5,452 nucleotides of DNA from Alphaproteobacteria bacterium. GTDB taxonomy: Bacteria; Pseudomonadota; Alphaproteobacteria; Puniceispirillales; UBA1172. The translations under genes were made by a program, and so were the position numbers. The DNA is taken from NCBI GenBank assembly GCA_023259875.1, contig JALRFL010000239.1, positions 1 to 5,452 on the forward strand, read 5' to 3'. The notes beneath the pieces are model-generated. The model was not told the origin of the DNA, did no database searches, and saw nothing but the letters and a program-made list of their open reading frames with translations. How positions within the stretch are numbered: the stretch's first letter is position 1; every line of letters begins with the position of its first letter. Of the stretch, positions 1 to 5,352 are shown piece by piece.

Positions 1-119
1 CTTGCAACTTTAAGCAAGAATCCGGCTCATTTTGATTTCATTAATGAGGATAATGGTGAATTATCATGGAACAATCATGTCGAATTAGGTAAATGGGCTG
101 ATTTGATGATTGTTGCGCC
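1..119 (+). pseudogene. coaBC: CoaBC (Dfp) internal fragment, Bacteroidota-like
   Basis: Frame 1 reads without a stop from the left edge and gives a stretch typical of the flavoprotein (phosphopantothenoylcysteine decarboxylase) domain of bifunctional CoaBC, an enzyme of coenzyme A synthesis in the cytoplasm. Visible landmarks are LATLSKNP near the start, then NNHVELGKWADLMIVAP. The His of HVEL corresponds to the active-site His of the family, and WADLMIVAP is normally followed by A-T-A-N-T. Here it becomes FAPTAGARYS and stops at 166, so the homology ends at about codon 39-40. The DNA is about 35% GC over bases 1-110, against about 52% over 121-180, and codons end mostly in A/T. This looks like a flavobacterial gene, unlike everything that follows. 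Neither the start nor the C-terminal synthetase domain is in the window. The family call is fairly sure; the taxon is inference. Confidence 0.75.
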
Positions 120-120
120 G
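108..120. other. Mosaic junction: coaBC to mlrC-like gene
   Basis: Frame 1 encodes CoaBC up to IVAP (codons ending at 120). The frame beginning at 110 encodes an MlrC-like protein from its first codons (LLRRLRQQLG), and an in-frame TGA lies just upstream at 107-109. Both families are therefore interrupted in mid-domain at the same place. The bases GTTGCGCC (112-119) fit both genes and may be the short shared sequence at which the pieces were joined. Base composition changes at the same point. This is most simply an assembly, cloning or amplification chimera rather than a natural gene boundary. Confidence 0.7.
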
Positions 121-1261
121 TTTGCGCCAACAGCTGGGGCAAGATATTCCCATTGGGGTAAGTCTTGATCTCCACGCCAATGTGACTGAGGCCATGGTGT
201 CTCTATCTGATATCATCACCATATACCGCACTTATCCCCATCTTGATATGGCGGATACTGGCAGACGCTGTATGGATTGCTTGATCCGCATCTCGCATGA
301 TCAGATCACGGCAGGCACGATGCGCCGGCCTTCAAAAAGTTTCCGGCAAATCCCGTTTTTAATTCCCTTGCCTGCCCAATATACCGCCCATGACCCTTGC
401 CTTTCGCTCTATCAAAAGGTGGAAAGCCTATCACAGCCAGACACCGCCAACGCCGAATGTGCTATGGGGTTTACGGCGGCGGATATCCCCGATTGCGGCG
501 CTTCAGTGCTTGCTTATGCCGATGATCAGACAGAGGCAGAAGCCATCACCCAACAGCTCTATGATGTGATCCTTGGGAATGAGGCGCATTTTGACGGCAA
601 GCTCATGGCGGCGGATGATGCGGTCACATTCGCCATGAAAAGCCGTGCCGCAAAGCCGATGATTTTAGCAGATGTTCAGGATAACCCCGGAGCTGGTGGA
701 AGCGGTGATACCATGGGACTGATCCGCGCCATTCTTGATCAAGGGGCAGAACACGCCTTAATCGGGTTGATTAGTGATGCGGATTTCGCCGCCCAAGCCC
801 ATAGCCGTGGGATCGGCGCGGTTTTATCTAGTGATCTTGGTGGAAAATCTGGCGTTGCAGGTGATCATCCCCTCACAGCCGCGTTTCGCGTTATTGCACT
901 TAGTGATGGCAATTTCACCTATACCGGTGAGATGTATAAAGGCGGTAGAGCCGAGATTGGCCCCTCTTGCCTTGTTGAGGTCGTTAGCAGGAATGGCGTT
1001 CATATTGTGGTCAGTTCCCTGCGCACCCAATGCCTTGATCAGGCGTTTTTCACCCATTTCGGCATTGATTTGCAGAAACCGCGCATCATTGTTGTGAAAA
1101 GCACGGTGCATTTCCGCGCTGATTTTGAACCCCTTGGTGATCAGGTGATCAATGTTGTCACCCCGGGCTTCTTTGGATGCCAGTTAGACCAGCTTCCCTA
1201 CCAGAACCTGCGCCAAGGGTTGCGGCTTGGCCCCGGCGGCAAACCTTTCCATAAGGGATAA
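110..1261 (+). CDS. M81 family metallopeptidase / MlrC-like protein, N-terminally truncated
   Basis: The protein resembles microcystinase C (MlrC), a zinc-dependent hydrolase of family M81 known for cleaving linearised microcystin. Most members have unknown natural substrates, probably small peptides or amides. Residues are counted from the TTG at 110. A D-x-H motif (D20, H22 in SLDLHANVT) and YPHLDM (H44) match the expected metal-ligand region. A second domain carries ADVQDNPGAGGSGDT near 187-201, and KSTVHFRADF near 330-339 is the conserved C-terminal signature. The 383 residues fall well short of the roughly 490-530 usual for the family. The missing ~120-150 residues are those before the LDLHAN segment, and upstream DNA encodes coaBC instead. 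The TTG is therefore an artefact of the junction, not a real start, and no ribosome-binding site precedes it. The C-terminus looks complete. It converges on the minus-strand isomerase gene with a 46-bp gap. Activity on microcystin should not be assumed. Confidence 0.85.
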   Translation: MLRRLRQQLGQDIPIGVSLDLHANVTEAMVSLSDIITIYRTYPHLDMADTGRRCMDCLIRISHDQITAGTMRRPSKSFRQIPFLIPLPAQYTAHDPCLSLYQKVESLSQPDTANAECAMGFTAADIPDCGASVLAYADDQTEAEAITQQLYDVILGNEAHFDGKLMAADDAVTFAMKSRAAKPMILADVQDNPGAGGSGDTMGLIRAILDQGAEHALIGLISDADFAAQAHSRGIGAVLSSDLGGKSGVAGDHPLTAAFRVIALSDGNFTYTGEMYKGGRAEIGPSCLVEVVSRNGVHIVVSSLRTQCLDQAFFTHFGIDLQKPRIIVVKSTVHFRADFEPLGDQVINVVTPGFFGCQLDQLPYQNLRQGLRLGPGGKPFHKG

Positions 1262-1307
1262 CCGCCTATTGGCATGATCCATCTTGCTGCCCTAAGTCGA
1301 GGTGATT
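1262..1307. other. Convergent intergenic gap, no clear terminator
   Basis: The 46 bp separate two genes whose stops face each other (TAA at 1259-1261 on plus; TAA complement at 1308-1310 on minus). A bidirectional terminator would be expected here, but the only pairing seen is a 4-bp GGCA/TGCC arm with a 13-nt loop and no following T-run. Termination is either rho-dependent or uses a structure not recognisable by eye. Confidence 0.4.
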
Positions 1308-2159
1308 TTAGCTCTTAGAAGCGGCGGTAAGGTCTGCCCACATCGCTTCTATCCAGCCTTTAATGATCAAGGCCTCCTCCCAGCGGTTGGACATTTCCTT
1401 GCCATTCCGGTCGGTCATGGCATATTCCGGCGGGCCTAATTCACACAAGAACACGCAATCGCCATCCGTGTTCCGTGCAAGCCAGCTTTGCAAGCCTTCG
1501 CGCCACCAGCCCTTAAACAAATCCACCCATTTCTGATGCTGAGGGAAATCAAGCTGAAGCTGAATTTGCTGGCGGCTAGCGACACGGCCTTGAAAACTGT
1601 CTGATCGTTCCAGAATACGGGAAATCATCCCCATTTCATGGCGGCTCATCGGCAACTTGAACTCACGATCAACAATGAAATGAGACAGATCAGCACAAAG
1701 CCGCATCTCTGGGATGGCATCAATCAGGCAAAGCGTGGCAAACAGATCATTGGTAATACAGTTGCGGTGGGTTTCAAATTGCACCGGCATTCCAACCCGA
1801 TCTGACATCTCCATCCATTCGCGGATCACCGGGATCATGCCATCCACGGAAAGCGGCATGACCTGACCGATCACATCAACAAAGGGCGAGCCAAAATCCT
1901 TGGCCATCTTTAAGGTATCTTCAAGGGATGCCACGGTCTTGGGAAAGGCCACAATCAGAGGCGTCAAGCCATGCTTGCGCATGATCGGTTCCACTTCATA
2001 CGCCTGCTGAACATCGCCTGCGCCAAGGTCAATAGCCATGCCATCGTAACCGGCTTCTGCTACTTTGGCGCAGACCTCATCATAAGTGAGAATGGTGCCG
2101 GTATCATCATGCGGACGCATCGCCCATAGTGATGTATAGGTTTTTAACGATACGCCCAT
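1308..2159 (-). CDS. Sugar phosphate isomerase/epimerase-like TIM-barrel protein
   Basis: The 283-residue product fits the xylose-isomerase-like TIM-barrel (AP_endonuc_2) family, cytoplasmic metal-dependent isomerases, epimerases and lyases. Residues are counted from ATG at 2159-2157. The N-terminal strand reads MGVSLKTYTSLW. Barrel strands carry GYDGMAIDLG (37-46), a candidate metal-binding Glu in QFETHRN (E129, H131), CADLSH (D157, H160) and FLCELGPPEY (E240) near the C-terminal end. GRVAS (191-195) sits where family members have an HxR-type segment. The frame stays open 35 codons upstream to 2264, but that would overlap the desaturase by 77 bp and add a sequence unlike the family, so the inner ATG is preferred. 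It is preceded, 3 nt away, by an uninterrupted G8 run on the coding strand that must serve as, or replace, the ribosome-binding site. It follows the desaturase by 28 bp on the same strand and is probably co-transcribed. The substrate cannot be told. Confidence 0.82.
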   Translation of the reverse strand: MGVSLKTYTSLWAMRPHDDTGTILTYDEVCAKVAEAGYDGMAIDLGAGDVQQAYEVEPIMRKHGLTPLIVAFPKTVASLEDTLKMAKDFGSPFVDVIGQVMPLSVDGMIPVIREWMEMSDRVGMPVQFETHRNCITNDLFATLCLIDAIPEMRLCADLSHFIVDREFKLPMSRHEMGMISRILERSDSFQGRVASRQQIQLQLDFPQHQKWVDLFKGWWREGLQSWLARNTDGDCVFLCELGPPEYAMTDRNGKEMSNRWEEALIIKGWIEAMWADLTAASKS

Positions 2160-2162
2160 GAT

Positions 2163-2170
2163 CCCCCCCC
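2163..2170 (-). promoter_or_regulatory. G8 homopolymer in RBS position of the isomerase gene
   Basis: The plus strand has eight consecutive C, read as G8 on the coding strand, ending 3 nt before the ATG at 2159-2157. No ordinary AGGAGG-like sequence is present between this gene and the desaturase stop at 2188-2190. A G-run can pair only partly with the CCUCC of 16S rRNA, and the spacing is short. The tract length may also be unreliable because homopolymers are error-prone in sequencing. Confidence 0.5.
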
Positions 2171-2187
2171 AACAACAGTTATGGCAT

Positions 2188-3168
2188 TTAGGCTTCGAGT
2201 TTGATCTGGCCGCCGCCTTTTTTCGGGACAACCCAAACCTCGTTTGAAGGGTACTGGCTTTCATCCTTTGACCAGAGCTTTTTGATCACCTCAACCTGAA
2301 ACTCAATCCAGCCCATGCGATGAACAGGCCCAACATTGGTTTCGATTTTATTGTTTAGGGCTCTTAGTTTCCAAAATGGAACAGACGGGAAACTGTGATG
2401 CGCGGTATGGTAAGGCATCTGCCAGCAAAGCCAACGCATAAAGAAATTGGTTCGGGTTGAACGGGTGTTGTTCATGATATCTTTTTCATGAGACAGACCC
2501 AAATGTTCAATCGTGTTCTGAAGCTGATGAATAGGTTTAGTGGCAATAATTGGAATGATCCAAAATGTCAGAGCTTCCCAACGCGCAAACCAGATAGATA
2601 ACCCGGCAATAATGGCATAACCCAAAATATGCAGGCGTGATTCGTTTATCACTCTGGCCTTTTCCCCGTCATGGATATAAGGCTCAATAATGACGCCAGC
2701 CGCGCGGCGAATGATCCCATAAATCCGGTTACGCCAATAGGTAATGCCGATCATCCATAAGAGATACGTTGTTAAAGTGTAAGGCTCACGCACCAGTTCA
2801 CCATCGCCGCTCCAGTCTTGGGTGTAGCGATGATGGGAATAATGCATAATCAGATCATAGTCGCGTGGGAACAGCATAAAGAAACCGATTAAGCGTCCAA
2901 AGGCCTCATTCAGCCATTTTGTGCGAAATACCGTCCAATGGGACAACTCATGCTGAGCCGCATAAAGAAAATTAATGGTAACCCCAAGGCAAAATCCGGT
3001 GAGCAACACCCACCATGTTCCCATCATAAGATAATGTGCATATCCGAGTGCCCCAACAAGGCCAAGATGGCTTAGCATCTGAAGCCATCCAGCCAGATCA
3101 GAGCGTTCATTTAACCACCGCAAATCCTGTGGGGTTAGCACCTTGCGTCTAGAAAATACCTCTTCCAT
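2188..3168 (-). CDS. Membrane fatty acid desaturase family protein (di-iron, three His boxes)
   Basis: The 326-residue product has the architecture of integral-membrane di-iron desaturases and hydroxylases, which use O2 to desaturate or hydroxylate acyl chains or related lipids at the inner membrane. Three His clusters are visible in order: HELSH (H73-H77), HYSHH (H109, H112, H113) and HTAHH (H254, H257, H258). Further His residues in HQLQNTIEHLG (H214, H222) are the sort of extra ligands seen in the family. Hydrophobic segments lie at roughly 33-50, 52-71, 92-100, 132-144, 179-194 and 199-210. The length is normal, and no fused cytochrome b5 or ferredoxin domain is present, so a separate electron donor is needed. 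The start is supported by TGAGGA (complement of 3175-3180), 6 nt before the ATG. It is first of a probable two-gene unit with the isomerase and diverges from the MDR gene. The exact substrate (acyl-lipid, acyl-CoA, carotenoid or alkane type) is not resolved. Confidence 0.85.
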   Translation of the reverse strand: MEEVFSRRKVLTPQDLRWLNERSDLAGWLQMLSHLGLVGALGYAHYLMMGTWWVLLTGFCLGVTINFLYAAQHELSHWTVFRTKWLNEAFGRLIGFFMLFPRDYDLIMHYSHHRYTQDWSGDGELVREPYTLTTYLLWMIGITYWRNRIYGIIRRAAGVIIEPYIHDGEKARVINESRLHILGYAIIAGLSIWFARWEALTFWIIPIIATKPIHQLQNTIEHLGLSHEKDIMNNTRSTRTNFFMRWLCWQMPYHTAHHSFPSVPFWKLRALNNKIETNVGPVHRMGWIEFQVEVIKKLWSKDESQYPSNEVWVVPKKGGGQIKLEA

Positions 3169-3174
3169 CTCATA

Positions 3175-3180
3175 TCCTCA
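3175..3180 (-). promoter_or_regulatory. Shine-Dalgarno site of the desaturase gene
   Basis: Read on the minus strand this is TGAGGA, ending 6 nt before the ATG at 3168-3166. It is the best ribosome-binding site in the window and fixes the desaturase start. Confidence 0.65.
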
Positions 3181-3250
3181 TTTGCCTATAATCATTTACT
3201 CAAAAAGATGTGGTTATGGTAACTATTTTTGTGAATGACTAACGTGATGA

Positions 3251-3312
3251 CTGTCAGAAAACATAAATCTGTCAGAAATTAATTTATCAATTCTGCTTGG
3301 TTCTGTCCAGAA
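3251..3312. repeat. CAGAA/TTCTG half-site array, possible operator
   Basis: CTGTCAGAAA occurs twice as a perfect direct repeat (3251-3260 and 3269-3278). The core CAGAA at 3255 and 3273 is followed by its complement TTCTG at 3291, so the three are spaced 18 bp apart. A perfect inverted repeat, TTCTG-TC-CAGAA, follows at 3301-3312. Its right arm overlaps AAAGG (3311-3315), the likely ribosome-binding site of the MDR gene at 3326. The repeats are directly visible. That they bind a transcription factor controlling one or both divergent units is inference, and no regulator gene is in the window. Confidence 0.45.
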
Positions 3313-3325
3313 AGGCAAGAAAAGA

Positions 3326-4357
3326 ATGGATAACATGATGTGCGCGGCCTATCAGAAAAAGGGCAAGGCAAGCGAGGTTTTAACGATTGTTGAGCGCGAT
3401 ATCCCAGAGCCGAAAGCGCATGAGGTTCGCGTGCGTCTTGCCACTTCGGGCATTAATCCATCTGATGTTAAAATGCGCGCTGGCGCAGGAAACAATTCTG
3501 CCGCCATGCCCTTTCCAGAGGTCATCCCCCATAGCGACGGGGCAGGTATCCTTGACGCTATTGGCGGTGCGGAAAAATCTATTACGGATGTTGCCGGCCA
3601 TAACATAAGCCCGGGCGATCGTGTTTATGTGTTTAATGCCGGTTGGCAAAGGGCGCATGGCACCGCCGCGGAATATGTCACACTGCCGGCCAAACAGGTG
3701 ATTGCCTTGCCTGATCAGGCGAGTTTTAACCATGGCGCGTGTCTTGGGATTCCGGCCATGACCGCAGCTCATGCTGTGTTGACTGGGCGCGGCGTGAAGG
3801 GCGGCTCTGTGCTGGTGAGTGGCGGCGGCGGTGTTGTCGGTCGTTACGCCATCCAAATGGCAAAGGCAGCAGGGGCAAAACAGATTGTTGCCACCGCTTC
3901 AACTCCACTTAGCATAAACACAGCAAAAAACGCCGGGGCAGACCATGTCTTGGATTATCGGATGGAAAATCTCGCAGAGGCTATCATGGATCATAGCGGC
4001 GGCATTGATCATGCGATTGAACCAGAGTTTGGACGCAACGCCGATACGCTTGCCGCCGTCTTAAAAGAAAGCGCCAGCATTACCACTTATGGTTCCGCGG
4101 CGATGATGCGCCCTGAAATTCCCTTCTACCCTTTGATGTTCAAGAATATCACGCTAATCATGATGATTGTCTATCTGCTGGATCAAGAGGCCAGAAAAGC
4201 GGTCGCACAGGCGATTGATGGCTGGCTTCGTGATGGCGCAATGACAGAACATATCGCCGCCCTATTGCCACTGAATGAGGCCGCAAAAGGGCATGAAATG
4301 GTCGAACAAGGCGGAAAATCTGGCTCCGTCATTCTCAATATTTCAGATCAACTTTAA
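3326..4357 (+). CDS. Zinc-independent MDR oxidoreductase, NADPH:quinone-reductase-like
   Basis: The 343-residue protein belongs to the medium-chain dehydrogenase/reductase superfamily, quinone oxidoreductase (QOR) branch: soluble NAD(P)H-dependent enzymes that reduce quinones or activated C=C and C=O bonds. The N-terminal GroES-like domain shows SGINPSDVK (41-49), HSDGAGILDAIG (69-80), GDRVYVF (97-103) and GTAAEYVTLPA (112-122). The Rossmann part shows VLVSGGGGVVGRYA (162-175), the usual VxGxxGxVG cofactor loop, then NAGADHVLDYR (202-212). Residues for catalytic or structural zinc are absent, as expected for QOR. The ATG at 3326 has AAAGG 10 nt upstream. In-frame ATGs at 3335 and 3338 are alternatives, and starting at 3338 (MCAAY) would match the common MKAAY-type N-terminus best. 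The TAA is 16 bp from the SDR ATG, so the two form an operon. The cofactor preference and the real substrate are unknown. Confidence 0.87.
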   Translation: MDNMMCAAYQKKGKASEVLTIVERDIPEPKAHEVRVRLATSGINPSDVKMRAGAGNNSAAMPFPEVIPHSDGAGILDAIGGAEKSITDVAGHNISPGDRVYVFNAGWQRAHGTAAEYVTLPAKQVIALPDQASFNHGACLGIPAMTAAHAVLTGRGVKGGSVLVSGGGGVVGRYAIQMAKAAGAKQIVATASTPLSINTAKNAGADHVLDYRMENLAEAIMDHSGGIDHAIEPEFGRNADTLAAVLKESASITTYGSAAMMRPEIPFYPLMFKNITLIMMIVYLLDQEARKAVAQAIDGWLRDGAMTEHIAALLPLNEAAKGHEMVEQGGKSGSVILNISDQL

Positions 4358-4373
4358 GGATTTGGGGACAACC

Positions 4374-5171
4374 ATGTCACATCAAGACACACAGTATGTT
4401 TTTATTACGGCTGGCGGCTCTGGCATTGGGCTAGCCATGGCATCTGGCTTTCTCAGCCAAGGGGCAAAAGTCGCTGTTACGGATAGCAATATGGCCATGC
4501 TTGAGGATGCGAAATCACGCTATCCTGATCTGATGATATTTCAAGCAGATGTGACAAGCGAAAGCGAAATGCAAACCGCTTTTGATGCTGTTATGGGGGA
4601 ATGGGGACGCCTTGATGTTATGATGGCCAATGCAGGAATAGCCGGGCCCACCGCCGCCATTGACGATGTTACCCTAGCCGATTGGCAACGGTGCCTTGCG
4701 GTCAATCTGGATGGCTGTTTTCTGGCGTCCAAGCTCGCCGCCCCCGTCATGCGCAAACAAAAAAGTGGCGTCATCACGCTTACTTCATCCACCGCTGGTT
4801 TATGGGGATATCCTTACCGTTCACCCTATGCCACCGCAAAATGGGGCATCATAGGCTTAATGAAAACCCTAGCCATGGAATTAGGCCCTGATGGTATTCG
4901 GGTTAATGCTATCTGCCCCGGTTCGGTTGAAGGTGATCGCATGGATGGGGTCATTGAAAGAGAAGCGGCAGCACGCGGCATCACCTCAGCAGAATTGCGC
5001 CAAGGATACGCAGATTGCGCTTCGCTACGGCGATTTGTCACCGCAGAGGATGTTGCGGATATGGCGGTTTTCTTAGCCTCGCCGCAAGCAAGGTCTATTT
5101 CTGGCAGGGCAGCGAACAGGATCGTCACCAGGACGGCTACTACTTGCCAGAGTGTCTTGCAGCCTGGATAG
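4374..5171 (+). CDS. Classical short-chain dehydrogenase/reductase, C-terminus broken at about 5105
   Basis: A classical SDR (NAD(P)-dependent oxidoreductase, single Rossmann fold, cytoplasmic). Visible in order: nucleotide loop ITAGGSGIG (11-19; Ala where the common motif has the first Gly), ADV (58-60, adenine-pocket Asp), NAG (86-88) and the tetrad N111, S139, Y152, K156 in PYATAKWG. RVNAICPG (176-183) and EDVADMAVFLASPQARSISG (225-244) follow. The last motif should lead into a short tail such as Q-a-i-x-V-D-G. Instead, after G244 (codon 5103-5105) the frame yields about 21 residues unlike any SDR end and stops at 5171. From about 5096 the next frame encodes a PhyH-family protein. The true C-terminal ~10 residues are therefore missing from this sequence. 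The ATG at 4374 has GGGGA 5 nt upstream and AAGGA overlapping the stop of the MDR gene. It is translated in tandem with the MDR gene. Family call secure; substrate unknown. Confidence 0.85.
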   Translation: MSHQDTQYVFITAGGSGIGLAMASGFLSQGAKVAVTDSNMAMLEDAKSRYPDLMIFQADVTSESEMQTAFDAVMGEWGRLDVMMANAGIAGPTAAIDDVTLADWQRCLAVNLDGCFLASKLAAPVMRKQKSGVITLTSSTAGLWGYPYRSPYATAKWGIIGLMKTLAMELGPDGIRVNAICPGSVEGDRMDGVIEREAAARGITSAELRQGYADCASLRRFVTAEDVADMAVFLASPQARSISGRAANRIVTRTATTCQSVLQPG

Positions 5172-5221
5172 CCCTAGAAGACGTGTCTTGTGCGAACGGC
5201 ACTATCTGGGTACAGCGCGGA
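5093..5221 (+). pseudogene. Internal fragment of a phytanoyl-CoA dioxygenase (PhyH) family protein
   Basis: In the frame one base off the SDR, about 43 residues read VYFWQGSEQDRHQDG then YYLPECLAAWIALEDV and NGTIWVQRG. This is the core of PhyH-type Fe(II)/2-oxoglutarate dioxygenases. The His (5126-5128) and Asp (5132-5134) of HQD are the first two iron ligands; AWIALEDV and NGTIWVQ lead to a Gly-Ser-His motif. That motif is missing: after QRG the frame reads LSDADATKPSL and stops at 5257. The N-terminal ~100 or more residues and the distal iron-ligand and 2-oxoglutarate-binding region are absent, so no functional enzyme can be made. There is no start codon or ribosome-binding site of its own. 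It could be a chimeric assembly piece (most likely) or a gene remnant left by recombination. Confidence 0.75.
5096..5108. other. Mosaic junction: SDR to PhyH fragment
   Basis: The bases TATTTCTGGCAGG can be read both as the end of the SDR motif (S-I-S-G) and, shifted one base, as Y-F-W-Q of the PhyH core. SDR homology stops and PhyH homology starts within this stretch. The shared bases are consistent with joining at short sequence identity. Confidence 0.65.
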
Positions 5222-5224
5222 TTA
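5213..5224. other. Probable third junction: end of PhyH homology
   Basis: PhyH similarity runs through IWVQRG (last codon 5219-5221) and then stops just before the expected Ser-His of the GSH motif. DNA after this point shows no protein similarity that I can see until the GTG at 5353. This is either another join or a frameshift/decay site. The following bases do not restore PhyH in any plus-strand frame. Confidence 0.5.
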
Positions 5225-5352
5225 TCGGATGCTGACGCAACCAAACCATCACTGTGACAACTCGTTTCACCAAAATCGCTTTCTTTCTCTTTTAATTTTA
5301 TCTAAGCACACTAGATTGACGAAATAACCCCTCATCGTGAAAGGATAATACA
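5222..5352. other. Apparently non-coding leader before the peroxiredoxin gene
   Basis: About 130 bp with no recognisable protein similarity. It contains a pyrimidine-rich stretch around 5278-5300. TTGACG at 5316-5321 resembles a -35 box, but the nearest GATAAT (5344-5349) is 22 nt away and only 3 nt before the GTG. No hairpin terminator was found. It presumably holds the promoter of the downstream gene. Confidence 0.4.
5339..5345 (+). promoter_or_regulatory. Shine-Dalgarno site for the GTG start at 5353
   Basis: GAAAGGA lies 7 nt before GTG 5353-5355. It supports GTG as the initiation codon, since no ATG lies in frame near the beginning of the peroxiredoxin-like sequence. Confidence 0.55.

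Larger units (their letters stand above)
3169..3325. promoter_or_regulatory. Divergent promoter region, desaturase / MDR
   Basis: This 157-bp AT-rich region lies between two genes transcribed away from each other, so it must hold promoters for both units. A perfect TATAAT occurs on the plus strand at 3187-3192, but it has no recognisable -35 at the right distance and would leave a leader of over 120 nt before the ATG at 3326. On the minus strand TTCACA (complement of 3231-3236) resembles a -35, yet nothing close to TATAAT lies 16-18 nt downstream. Individual promoter elements are therefore uncertain; the regulatory role comes from the divergent arrangement. Confidence 0.5.

Noticed and set aside
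824..1111. Antisense and alternate-frame ORFs within the mlrC-like gene (also 774-1097 plus)
   Set aside because: They are shadows of a strongly supported coding frame, with no family resemblance and no ribosome-binding site.
1272..1293. GGCA/TGCC hairpin as terminator between the convergent genes
   Set aside because: Only 4 bp of stem, a 13-nt loop and no T-run.
2160..2264. Upstream in-frame extension of the isomerase ORF to a start at 2264
   Set aside because: It would overlap the well-supported desaturase C-terminus by 77 bp, adds 35 residues unlike the family, and the inner ATG gives the normal barrel N-terminus.
3352..3908. Minus-strand and alternate plus-strand ORFs inside the MDR gene
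   Set aside because: They overlap conserved MDR motifs in the real frame and their translations look random.
4275..4373. Upstream start at 4275 for the SDR frame
   Set aside because: It lies inside the MDR coding region. The ATG at 4374 matches the usual SDR N-terminus and has purine-rich sequence just upstream.
4541..5128. Antisense and +1/+2 ORFs over the SDR gene, including the N-terminal part of the frame opening at 5015
   Set aside because: They overlap the conserved SDR frame. Only the portion of the 5015 frame after about 5093 shows real (PhyH) similarity.
5106..5171. A genuine SDR-specific C-terminal extension
   Set aside because: The residues after SISG are unlike SDR tails, and the same DNA in the next frame gives a clear PhyH core, so this is out-of-frame read-through.
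5316..5349. Promoter TTGACG ... GATAAT before the peroxiredoxin
   Set aside because: The spacer is 22 nt and the -10 would sit 3 nt before the GTG, overlapping the ribosome-binding site; not a credible sigma-70 promoter.
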